This document shows, piece after piece, positions 52,088 to 59,767 of a stretch of 64,000 nt of DNA. The first letter of the stretch is position 1. Every line of letters starts with the position of its first letter. Under the pieces are notes generated by a model. That model was given only the letters and a program-made list of their open reading frames with translations. It searched no databases and had not been told where the DNA came from. Origin of the DNA: Muriicola soli (GTDB lineage: Bacteria; Bacteroidota; Bacteroidia; Flavobacteriales; Flavobacteriaceae). The stretch covers positions 868,001-932,000 of the forward strand of contig NZ_CP035544.1 of the NCBI RefSeq assembly GCF_004139715.1. The letters are read 5' to 3'. Made by a program: the position numbers and the translations under genes.

Positions 52088-54532
52088 TTAATAGTTTCCA
52101 ATTCTGATGATGTCTGCAAAGATCCCTGAAGCAGTTACTTCAGCTCCCGCACCGGCTCCTTTGATAATAAGAGGTTGTTCAGGATATCTTTTGGTGTAAA
52201 AGAGAACAATATTATCACTACCAGCAAGGGAGTAAAAATCATGTCCTTTCGGGATGTGTTCCAACCCTACACTTGCCTTACCGTTTTGCAGAGAGGCTAC
52301 AAATTTTAATTTACATTGCTTCGCCGCTGCTTCTTTCACCAATTTTTGAAAATCTTCTTCGTACTTCTTCAGGACGGTAAAAAAGGAATCATTGTCTTTT
52401 GTTTGTAATGCTTCATCGGGAAGGAAAGCCCGGTTCTCTATATCGTTTAATTCGAGTTTTAATCCACTTTCCCTGGCGAGGATAAGTATTTTTCTCATCA
52501 CGTCGATACCGCTGAGATCTATTTTGGGATCTGGTTCTGTATAACCTTCTTCCTGTGCTGTTTTTACGATTTCGTAAAAGCGGGTCTTTTCATTGAAATT
52601 GTCAAAAATAAAATTTAGGCTACCGCTTAGAACGGCCTTGATTGCGATCACCTCGTCACCGGAAGCCATTAGGTGTTTTAGGGTATCAATTATGGGTAAT
52701 CCGGCCCCAACATTGGTTTCAAACATGAAGGGAGCCTTGTATTCTTTGGCAAGTTCTTTTAATTTAAGATATTGCCCGAAAGCTGAAGAACAGGCAATTT
52801 TGTTACAGGTTACCACAGAAATACTCTGTTTGAGATATTTGGGATAAACTGCGGCTACGCGCTCACTTGCTGTATTATCGACCAGAATACTATTTCGAGC
52901 ATTGATCTTTTGAATCGTGTTAAAGAATATATTTTCATCTGCCTTATTTCCTGAGACAAGTAATTCGGGCCATTTGTCAAGGGCAATTCCCTGTTCTTCG
53001 AAATACATTGTTCTGGAATTGGAGATTCCCACAACTCTGATATTTAACCGTAAATGTTCTTTCAGATACTTTCTTTGTTGTCTGAGCTGTTCGAGGAGTT
53101 TAGCTCCTACATTCCCCGTCCCTAGAATAAACAAGTTGAGTTGTTTGGTATTTACTTCGAAAAAGGCTTCATGAAGGGTGTTTAGGGCTTTTTTCACATC
53201 TTCTTTCCGGATTACCGCCGATATGTTCCGCTCTGAAGCTCCTTGTGCAATTGCTCTGATATTCACATTGTTTTTACCAAGCGTACTGAACATTTTCCCG
53301 CTCAAGCCCTGGTGATTTTTCATTTGATCTCCAACCAGAGCGATGATAGCAAGGTCTTTTTCATGAATTACGGGTTTGATTTTCCCCAATGATATTTCAT
53401 AAGCGAATGCCGATTCAATTTCCCGTATGGCTTTCGCCGCATCTTCGTCGTCTATCCCTATGCAGATCGAATGTTCAGAGGAAGCCTGGGTAATCAACAC
53501 CACACTGATATTTGCTTGTGAAAGCACCTCAAAAAGTCGTTTGGAGATACCGGGAATACCAATCATTCCTGCACCTTCTAGGGAAAGGAGGGAAATATTG
53601 GGTATATAGCTGATACCCCTGACCGTACGACCTTCCTCAGGAGATTTTTTAGTAATCACAGTACCGCCTGCCTGTGGGTCCAATGTATTTTTAATCACAA
53701 TAGGCAAACCCTTGTCCAAAACCGGTTGTACCGTTGGCGGATAGAGCACTTTGGCTCCAAAGTGAGACAATTCCATGGCTTCTTCATAAGAAATATGGAC
53801 AATGGGCTTTGCTTGTTTAACAATTTTAGGATTCGCGGTATACATTCCGCTGACATCGGTCCAAATCTGCAGTTCTTCAGCATCTAGAGCCGCTGCTAAT
53901 ATGGAGGCGGTGTAATCTGACCCACCCCTCCCCAGGGTAGTTACGTTTCCGTCGGCGGTAGAGGCGATAAAGCCGGGTAGGACGATGATTTTTGATTGCA
54001 CTTCGGTAAAATAAGCCTTGGAGCGCTTATTACTCTCAGGGAAGTTGACCACCGCTTTTCCATGGGTGTGATCTGTTAGTAATAATTCCCGGGCGTCTTT
54101 AAAAACGGCCCCGAGTCCGGATTCTCGAAAGAACTCGCTGATAATATAGGCAGAGAGCAATTCTCCAAAACTCACAATCTTATCAGATAGTCTGGGTGTA
54201 ATTTCTCCGATGTAAAAGGCCCCTTCTAAAAGGGTTTCAAGGATATTGAGTTCGCTTTTCACCTTACTCAGAACGCTGCTCTGAGATGCAACGGGCAAAA
54301 GATTTTTAATGATCTCCAGGTGTCTTTTTTCGATCTTCTTTAAGCCGTCTTTATATGCGGGATCCTGATCTGAAGCTGATTTAGCTGTATCAAGCAAAAG
54401 GTCCGTTACACCTCCCAGGGCAGAGACAACTACCACTATCTTGTTAGCCTCGGTTTCTAATACGATTTCCTTCACCTTGCGTATAACATCTGCAGAAGCA
54501 ACAGAAGAACCACCAAATTTTAATACTTTCAT
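52088..54532 (-). CDS. thrA: Bifunctional aspartokinase / homoserine dehydrogenase I
   Basis: Catalyses the first and third steps of the threonine branch. The aspartokinase half (1 to about 450) starts MKVLKFGGSSVASADV and includes GRGGSDYTASILAAAL, with ACT regulatory repeats following (SLEGAGMIGIPGI and IALVGDQMKNHQGLSGKMF). The homoserine dehydrogenase half starts near 460 with LFILGTGNVGAKLLEQL and contains ETNVGAGLPIIDTLK and YTEPDPKIDLSGIDV. 814 residues, complete. A threonine-rich leader ORF and promoter lie upstream. Confidence 0.96.
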   Translation of the reverse strand: MKVLKFGGSSVASADVIRKVKEIVLETEANKIVVVVSALGGVTDLLLDTAKSASDQDPAYKDGLKKIEKRHLEIIKNLLPVASQSSVLSKVKSELNILETLLEGAFYIGEITPRLSDKIVSFGELLSAYIISEFFRESGLGAVFKDARELLLTDHTHGKAVVNFPESNKRSKAYFTEVQSKIIVLPGFIASTADGNVTTLGRGGSDYTASILAAALDAEELQIWTDVSGMYTANPKIVKQAKPIVHISYEEAMELSHFGAKVLYPPTVQPVLDKGLPIVIKNTLDPQAGGTVITKKSPEEGRTVRGISYIPNISLLSLEGAGMIGIPGISKRLFEVLSQANISVVLITQASSEHSICIGIDDEDAAKAIREIESAFAYEISLGKIKPVIHEKDLAIIALVGDQMKNHQGLSGKMFSTLGKNNVNIRAIAQGASERNISAVIRKEDVKKALNTLHEAFFEVNTKQLNLFILGTGNVGAKLLEQLRQQRKYLKEHLRLNIRVVGISNSRTMYFEEQGIALDKWPELLVSGNKADENIFFNTIQKINARNSILVDNTASERVAAVYPKYLKQSISVVTCNKIACSSAFGQYLKLKELAKEYKAPFMFETNVGAGLPIIDTLKHLMASGDEVIAIKAVLSGSLNFIFDNFNEKTRFYEIVKTAQEEGYTEPDPKIDLSGIDVMRKILILARESGLKLELNDIENRAFLPDEALQTKDNDSFFTVLKKYEEDFQKLVKEAAAKQCKLKFVASLQNGKASVGLEHIPKGHDFYSLAGSDNIVLFYTKRYPEQPLIIKGAGAGAEVTASGIFADIIRIGNY

Positions 54533-54586
54533 CTTGATCTTTAATTAAGGGACAGGGACAACAGATTTTTGAAGTAATAGCAAAGA

Positions 54587-54682
54587 CTACCCCCAAGGGG
54601 TATTGGCGGTGGTTGATCTTCCTGATTGAGCAGAAAATTTCATCTGAACAGTATCCCGGGTAGTATGCGTAAACACTTTCAT
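54587..54682 (-). CDS. Threonine-rich leader ORF upstream of thrABC (candidate attenuator peptide)
   Basis: A 31-codon frame ends 54 bases before thrA. It has seven threonine codons (ACG, ACT, ACC, ACT, ACC, ACC, ACC), among them STTANTP just before the stop, with TACCCC/GGGGTA able to form a hairpin across the stop (54588-54602). There is an internal ATG at 54643 giving an 18-residue MKFSAQSGRSTTANTPWG. Thr codons before a hairpin are what a threonine attenuator needs, but no T tract follows, so any effect would be on translation. The promoter start near 54684 leaves almost no leader before the first ATG. Confidence 0.37.
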   Translation of the reverse strand: MKVFTHTTRDTVQMKFSAQSGRSTTANTPWG

Positions 54683-54689
54683 AATACCC
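54658..54689. repeat. 32-bp imperfect palindrome at the thr promoter start
   Basis: GGGTA-G-TATG (54658-54667) and CATA-A-TACCC (54680-54689) form an inverted repeat with one mismatch and a 12-base spacer. It abuts the -7 box and covers the predicted transcription start and the leader ATG. It could be an operator for a dimeric repressor. If transcribed in full, it would be a hairpin. Confidence 0.5.
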
Positions 54690-54719
54690 AAAAGTAGTAT
54701 TTTTACATAGTGACCCCAA
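54689..54719 (-). promoter_or_regulatory. Predicted Bacteroidota-type promoter of the thr operon
   Basis: On the minus strand TTG (54719-54717), 20 bases, then TACTTTTG (54696-54689), the same spacing and -7 box as rpsA. It is on the minus strand upstream of the leader ORF and thrA. The rest of the 305 bases between thrA and nnr hold no other clear element; the nnr promoter was not identified. Confidence 0.52.
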
Positions 54720-54837
54720 CTTATGGACACATTTTTAAAGACAAGCAGATATTTGGCCTGTATTTTTAGGAATTCTTCGGTAATCTTAAGAAAAATAGTG
54801 ACTTACACCAACGAATTCTAAAATTGGATATACCGAG

Positions 54838-56379
54838 ATGAAGATACTTTCAGGAGAACAAATTAGAGCAGCTGATCAACAAACCATTAAAATTCAAGGG
54901 ATCAGAAGTGATGAATTAATGGAAAGGGCCGGACTGGCTACTTTCCAATGGCTGCATCAGCAATTAAATGGATCTCCGGTTGTTTTCCATATTTTCTGTG
55001 GAATAGGAAATAACGGCGGTGACGGCTTGGTCATCGCCCGACATCTTCTTGAGCACGGGTATAATATCAAGGTTTATATCGTTAATTACAGTGATAAGAG
55101 ATCTCCCGACTTTCTGATCAATTTAGACCGACTAAAGGATAGAAAAGTTTGGCCGGAGGTCATAGGAAATGACAGTAAGCTACCGGACATTCCCAAGGAA
55201 GATATGGTGCTCGACGCTATATTTGGTACAGGCCTTAACCGAACACCCGACACCTGGGTTACCGAACTCATTTCACACATAAACGACTCCAAAGCTTTTG
55301 TAATTTCTGTTGACATTGCATCAGGATTGTTCCTTGACAAGGTGTTCGAAAATGAGCAAAGCGTAGTTAAAGCCAACTATGTCCTTACTTTTCAGTTTCC
55401 AAAACTCATCTTTTTTCTGCCCGAAACGGGAATCTATTGTGAAAACTCTGTTGTTCTTGATATCGGTTTGGACAAGGACTATGTCTCTTCGCTAAAGAAT
55501 ACGTTCCACTTCATTCAGCGACAAGAAATACTAGAACTGTATCAATTCAGAAAAAAATTTGCCCATAAAGGGACCTATGGCCATGCCGTAATTGTAGGAG
55601 GATCCCATGGTAAGATTGGGGCCGTCGCACTCAGCGCAAAAGCCTGTCTTAAGTCGGGCAGCGGACTGGTTACTACCTTTGTACCCCAATGCGGTTATTT
55701 GCCATTGCAGGCTTCAGTACCGGAAATTATGGTACTCACAGATAAAGAAAACCAAGAGATTTCAGAGATTGAAATTCCTTTTAAACCAACGGTCATTGGT
55801 ATCGGGATGGGGATGGGAACAACCGAGGTGGTATTAAATGCATTTGAGAAGTTTTTAAAATCGAATACTATTCCACTTGTCATTGATGCGGATGGACTTA
55901 ATCTCTTATCAAAACAAAAGTCCCTCCTCAAACATCTTCCTCCTCAGACAGTGCTCACTCCGCACCCAAAGGAATTAGAACGACTCATCGGGCCCTGGCA
56001 GGACGACTTTGAAAAATTGGAAAAAGCCCAAAAATTCTCTGATAAATACAACTGTATTCTGGTACTTAAAGGGGCTCATAGCATCACCCTATACAAAGAA
56101 CAGGGATATGTAAATAGTACGGGTAATCCTGGTATGGCCACAGCCGGAAGCGGTGATGTGCTTACGGGAATGATCACTGCGCTCATAGCACAGGGCTATA
56201 CGGCACTGGATGCAGCGATAATGGGTGTGTACCTACACGGAAGGGCAGGAGATTTATGCTTGGAAAGCCAGGGTATGGAATCCTTGATTGCTTCAGATAT
56301 TATTGATAGCCTCGGAGGAGTCTTTAAGGAGTTCTTTACAGAAGAAATAAAAGAAGAAGGAAAAAAATCTACTTCTTAG
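54838..56379 (+). CDS. nnr: Bifunctional NAD(P)H-hydrate epimerase/dehydratase
   Basis: Repairs hydrated NAD(P)H. The N-terminal YjeF_N epimerase domain (about 1-215) has MKILSGEQIRAADQQTIKIQGIRSDELMERAG and FCGIGNNGGDGLVIARHL. The C-terminal carbohydrate-kinase-like dehydratase (about 230-500) has HKGTYGHAVIVGGSHGKIGA, TPHPKELERL and GNPGMATAGSGDVLTGMITAL. 513 residues, normal for the fused form. Its 3' end overlaps the convergent small gene by 11 bases. Confidence 0.95.
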   Translation: MKILSGEQIRAADQQTIKIQGIRSDELMERAGLATFQWLHQQLNGSPVVFHIFCGIGNNGGDGLVIARHLLEHGYNIKVYIVNYSDKRSPDFLINLDRLKDRKVWPEVIGNDSKLPDIPKEDMVLDAIFGTGLNRTPDTWVTELISHINDSKAFVISVDIASGLFLDKVFENEQSVVKANYVLTFQFPKLIFFLPETGIYCENSVVLDIGLDKDYVSSLKNTFHFIQRQEILELYQFRKKFAHKGTYGHAVIVGGSHGKIGAVALSAKACLKSGSGLVTTFVPQCGYLPLQASVPEIMVLTDKENQEISEIEIPFKPTVIGIGMGMGTTEVVLNAFEKFLKSNTIPLVIDADGLNLLSKQKSLLKHLPPQTVLTPHPKELERLIGPWQDDFEKLEKAQKFSDKYNCILVLKGAHSITLYKEQGYVNSTGNPGMATAGSGDVLTGMITALIAQGYTALDAAIMGVYLHGRAGDLCLESQGMESLIASDIIDSLGGVFKEFFTEEIKEEGKKSTS

Positions 56380-56776
56380 AGACGCGTCTCTTTACCCATG
56401 CCAGAGCATTGTTGTAGTCAATAAAGAACTTCATCGGCTTTTTATAGAACATCTTTTCAATGGCAAAGTTGTGCATGTCCATTTCCTTAACGGAGACAAT
56501 GGCATAGGCCTTTAAATTATCGAGCTCACGAACATAGGCGTAGATAGTTGGATCGATGGCATAGGAATTCTTCCTGAAGCTTATAAATCCAAATGGTCTG
56601 TCCCTGAAATGGATCTCGGAAATTCCTATTAATTGATATACCCTTTCCAGAGTAACAGTGCATCCTTCATTGTAAGTAGCGACCATATAGTTGTCAAAAA
56701 CCTTTACAGTACCAATTTCAAGAACATACTCCTTTACGACAACCGGTGTTTTGATCGGTCTAACTTTCATCCCCAT
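56369..56776 (-). CDS. Small conserved STAS/SpoIIAA-like protein
   Basis: A 135-residue soluble protein that I do not recognise with certainty. Alternating strands and helices (GTVKVFDNYMVATYNEGCTVTLERVYQLIG, then FGFISFRKNSYAIDPTIY and AYAIVSVKEMDMHNFAIEKMFY) resemble the SpoIIAA/STAS-like proteins of flavobacteria. The start could be Met1 or Met3. It overlaps nnr tail to tail by 11 bases. Function unknown. Confidence 0.65.
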   Translation of the reverse strand: MGMKVRPIKTPVVVKEYVLEIGTVKVFDNYMVATYNEGCTVTLERVYQLIGISEIHFRDRPFGFISFRKNSYAIDPTIYAYVRELDNLKAYAIVSVKEMDMHNFAIEKMFYKKPMKFFIDYNNALAWVKRRVSKK

Positions 56777-56907
56777 GTAGTTTTGTAGTGTTCAAAACGA
56801 AAGTAAAGGGATGCCTATCCGAAGTAAAATATATTAGATTAAAGGCGTAAATATCGTTTTAATGACAATTTGAATATCATAAGTCAGGCATCAGCCTATT
56901 TTGACAA

Positions 56908-56941
56908 AAAAAAGGGTGTCAGTTATATGACACCCTTTTAA
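56908..56941 (-). terminator. Rho-independent terminator of clpC
   Basis: AAAAGGGTGTCA (56910-56921) pairs with TGACACCCTTTT (56928-56939) around a six-base loop; on the minus strand a T run follows. It lies 17 bases past the clpC stop. Confidence 0.88.
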
Positions 56942-56958
56942 AGCTCTTTTCCTACAAA

Positions 56959-59508
56959 TTAGGCTTTCGAAGACTTTTTAGATTTTTTGATTTCTATGGT
57001 GAGAAGTTCCTTTTTCCCATCGTAATCCATAAAAATACTATCACCTTCTTCCAATTTGGAGTTGACGATCTCCTCGGCCAAGGCATCTTCGATGTATTTC
57101 TGTATCGCTCTTTTTAATGGTCGGGCACCGTACTGTTTGTCAAAACCTTTATCCGCGATATAGTCTTTGGCCTTGTCCGTTAGATTAAGATCATAACCTA
57201 TGTCCTTGATCCTGGCGTAAAGTTTGGCCAGTTCTATATCAATAATCTTATGGATATGCTCTCTTTCCAGAGGGTTGAAAACCATCACGTCATCAATCCT
57301 GTTTAAAAATTCGGGGGCAAAGGCTTTTTTTAGCGCATTTTCAATAACACTTTTCTGATGCGAATCTTCCTGAGATTTTTTAGCAGCAGTGCCGAAGCCT
57401 ACACCTTGTCCAAAATCCTTTAATTGTCTGGCCCCAATATTCGAGGTCATGATGATAATTGTGTTCCTGAAGTCGATCTTTCTTCCCAGACTGTCTGTGA
57501 GGTAGCCATCATCGAGAACCTGCAATAACATATTAAAGACATCGGGGTGTGCCTTTTCCACTTCATCCAGAAGAATGACTGAATACGGCTTACGTCTTAC
57601 TTTTTCAGTTAGCTGACCACCTTCCTCATATCCAACATAACCGGGAGGTGCTCCTACCAGTCTGGAGATCGCAAATTTCTCCATGTACTCACTCATGTCA
57701 ATACGGATCAGTGCATCTTCAGAATCGAAAAGCTCCTTAGCAAGAACTTTCGCCAGTTGTGTTTTACCTACACCGGTTTGCCCTAGGAAAATAAACGAAC
57801 CAATAGGCTTATTCGGATCTTTGAGTCCGGCCCTGTTTCTCTGAATTGCCTTCGCAACCTTAGCTACAGCTTCATCCTGCCCAATGACATTGCCTTTAAT
57901 TAAGGCTGGTAATTCTGCCAGTTTGTTGCTTTCGGTCTGAGCTATTTTATTGACAGGAATACCACTCATCATGGAAACCACGTCTGCCACATTGTCTTCC
58001 GAAACGGTTTCTCTGTGCAGCTTACTGTCTTCTTCCCATTTTTCCTGGGCAACTGCCAATTCTTTTTCGAGACGTTTTTCATCATCCCTAAGCTTCGCAG
58101 CCTCTTCGTAGCGTTGTTTTTTAACTACGGTGTTCTTGAGTTCCCTGACGTCATCGAGTTGCTTTTCAAGCTCCAGGATTTGTTTAGGAACATCCATGTT
58201 GACAATGTGCACGCGAGAACCAGCTTCATCCAGAGCATCGATAGCTTTATCCGGAAGAAATCGATCGGTCATGTATCGATTCGTAAGTTTTACACAGGCA
58301 AGAATAGCCTCGTCTGTGTATATTACATTATGATGATCTTCGTATTTACCCTTAATATTTTTCAGGATTTCGATGGTTTCTTCTACTGTAGTAGGTTCTA
58401 CCATCACCTTCTGGAAACGTCGTTCCAAAGCTCCGTCCTTTTCTATGTACTGACGATATTCGTCTAAGGTTGTAGCTCCTATACATTGGATCTCTCCCCT
58501 GGCCAGGGCGGGTTTAAACATATTGGAAGCGTCTAAGCTACCTGTGGCGCCACCAGCTCCTACAATGGTATGGATCTCGTCGATAAACAAAATAACATCG
58601 TCATTTTTTTCCAGCTCGTTCATAACGGCCTTCATTCTTTCCTCAAATTGTCCCCGGTATTTGGTACCGGCTACCAGAGAGGCGAGGTCCAGTGTAACTA
58701 CCCTTTTATTGTAGAGTATACGGGATACTTTCTTGTTGATGATCCTCAGCGCCAATCCTTCGGCAATGGCACTTTTTCCCACCCCGGGCTCACCAATGAG
58801 AAGCGGGTTGTTCTTTTTTCTTCTGCTCAGGATCTGCGAAACTCGTTCAATCTCTTTCTCTCGTCCTACTACAGGATCTAATTTGTTCTCTTCTGCCAGT
58901 TGTGTAAGGTCACGACCAAAGTTATCCAGCACAGGAGTCTTTGATTTCTTACTTCCTTTTTGTGCTGAGGACGACCCAAAAGAAGCCTCTTTGCCTTCGG
59001 ACGGCTCGTCAGAATCACTGGGAAAGGACTCCGAAGTAGGGGAGTCTATATAATCATCATCACTTGTAATCATAGATTTAAATTGTTCTTTGACCCCGTC
59101 GTAGTCTACTTTGAGTTTGTGTAACAACTTAGTGGTAGGGTCGTTTTCGTTTCTCAGAATACAGAGCAAAAGATGCGCCGTATTGATGGAGGAACTTTGA
59201 AACAATTTCGCTTCCAGGAAAGTGGTCTTCAGGGCGCGTTCGGCCTGCCTTGTTAAATGCAGATTTTTCTTGTCTTTCTGACTGCTTCCTGGATTTGGAT
59301 TTGCCGGACTCAGGATTTCCACCTTCCGACGCAGATGATCAAGATCTACATCAAGGGCATCGAGGATGCTGATTGCTTTTCCATTTCCATCGCGAAGCAA
59401 ACCCAACATAAGATGTTCAGTCCCAATGAAATCATGACCGAGCCTCAGGGCCTCCTCCTTACTGTAAGCAATTACGTCCTTTACTCTTGGTGAAAAATTA
59501 TCGTCCAT
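56959..59508 (-). CDS. clpC: ClpC-type AAA+ unfoldase
   Basis: An Hsp100 unfoldase that feeds ClpP. The two N-terminal Clp_N repeats span 1-145 (IAYSKEEALRLGHDFIGTEHLMLGLL). An acidic serine-rich linker spans about 150-190. AAA1 has Walker A GEPGVGKS (239-246). A UVR segment (AKLRDDEKRLEKEL-like) sits in the middle domain. AAA2 has Walker A GQTGVGKT near 578. The protein has 849 residues. It is monocistronic and divergent from gyrA; the 259-base gap holds both promoters, but I could not match them confidently. Confidence 0.95.
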   Translation of the reverse strand: MDDNFSPRVKDVIAYSKEEALRLGHDFIGTEHLMLGLLRDGNGKAISILDALDVDLDHLRRKVEILSPANPNPGSSQKDKKNLHLTRQAERALKTTFLEAKLFQSSSINTAHLLLCILRNENDPTTKLLHKLKVDYDGVKEQFKSMITSDDDYIDSPTSESFPSDSDEPSEGKEASFGSSSAQKGSKKSKTPVLDNFGRDLTQLAEENKLDPVVGREKEIERVSQILSRRKKNNPLLIGEPGVGKSAIAEGLALRIINKKVSRILYNKRVVTLDLASLVAGTKYRGQFEERMKAVMNELEKNDDVILFIDEIHTIVGAGGATGSLDASNMFKPALARGEIQCIGATTLDEYRQYIEKDGALERRFQKVMVEPTTVEETIEILKNIKGKYEDHHNVIYTDEAILACVKLTNRYMTDRFLPDKAIDALDEAGSRVHIVNMDVPKQILELEKQLDDVRELKNTVVKKQRYEEAAKLRDDEKRLEKELAVAQEKWEEDSKLHRETVSEDNVADVVSMMSGIPVNKIAQTESNKLAELPALIKGNVIGQDEAVAKVAKAIQRNRAGLKDPNKPIGSFIFLGQTGVGKTQLAKVLAKELFDSEDALIRIDMSEYMEKFAISRLVGAPPGYVGYEEGGQLTEKVRRKPYSVILLDEVEKAHPDVFNMLLQVLDDGYLTDSLGRKIDFRNTIIIMTSNIGARQLKDFGQGVGFGTAAKKSQEDSHQKSVIENALKKAFAPEFLNRIDDVMVFNPLEREHIHKIIDIELAKLYARIKDIGYDLNLTDKAKDYIADKGFDKQYGARPLKRAIQKYIEDALAEEIVNSKLEEGDSIFMDYDGKKELLTIEIKKSKKSSKA

Positions 59509-59767
59509 ATGGTTTCCTATATACTCTTTAAAATTACTAAAACTTACTCTAAGAACGTCAAATACCGTACCTATATTAGATTAACTAGGCCTAAATGACG
59601 AAAAAATGCTCGATTTACAAAATAATTAACATCAGTTTTATCAACGAAAACCCTGTGCTGTCATGTTAATAAATTGTTCAATAAAGTCAATGTTTTGTTC
59701 CCTTGTACCTATCATTTTATGTATATTGCCCCGATGTTTTAATCACTGAAAAACAACAGGATTTTAT

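Noticed and set aside
54444-54719. 91-codon minus-strand frame over the thrA start
   Set aside because: It is out of frame with thrA, overlaps its coding start and is rich in Cys and Tyr, unlike a real protein here.
59690-59735. Possible gyrA promoter (TTTTG ... TATATTGC)
   Set aside because: The -7 box is imperfect and the spacing too long, so it was not reported as a feature.
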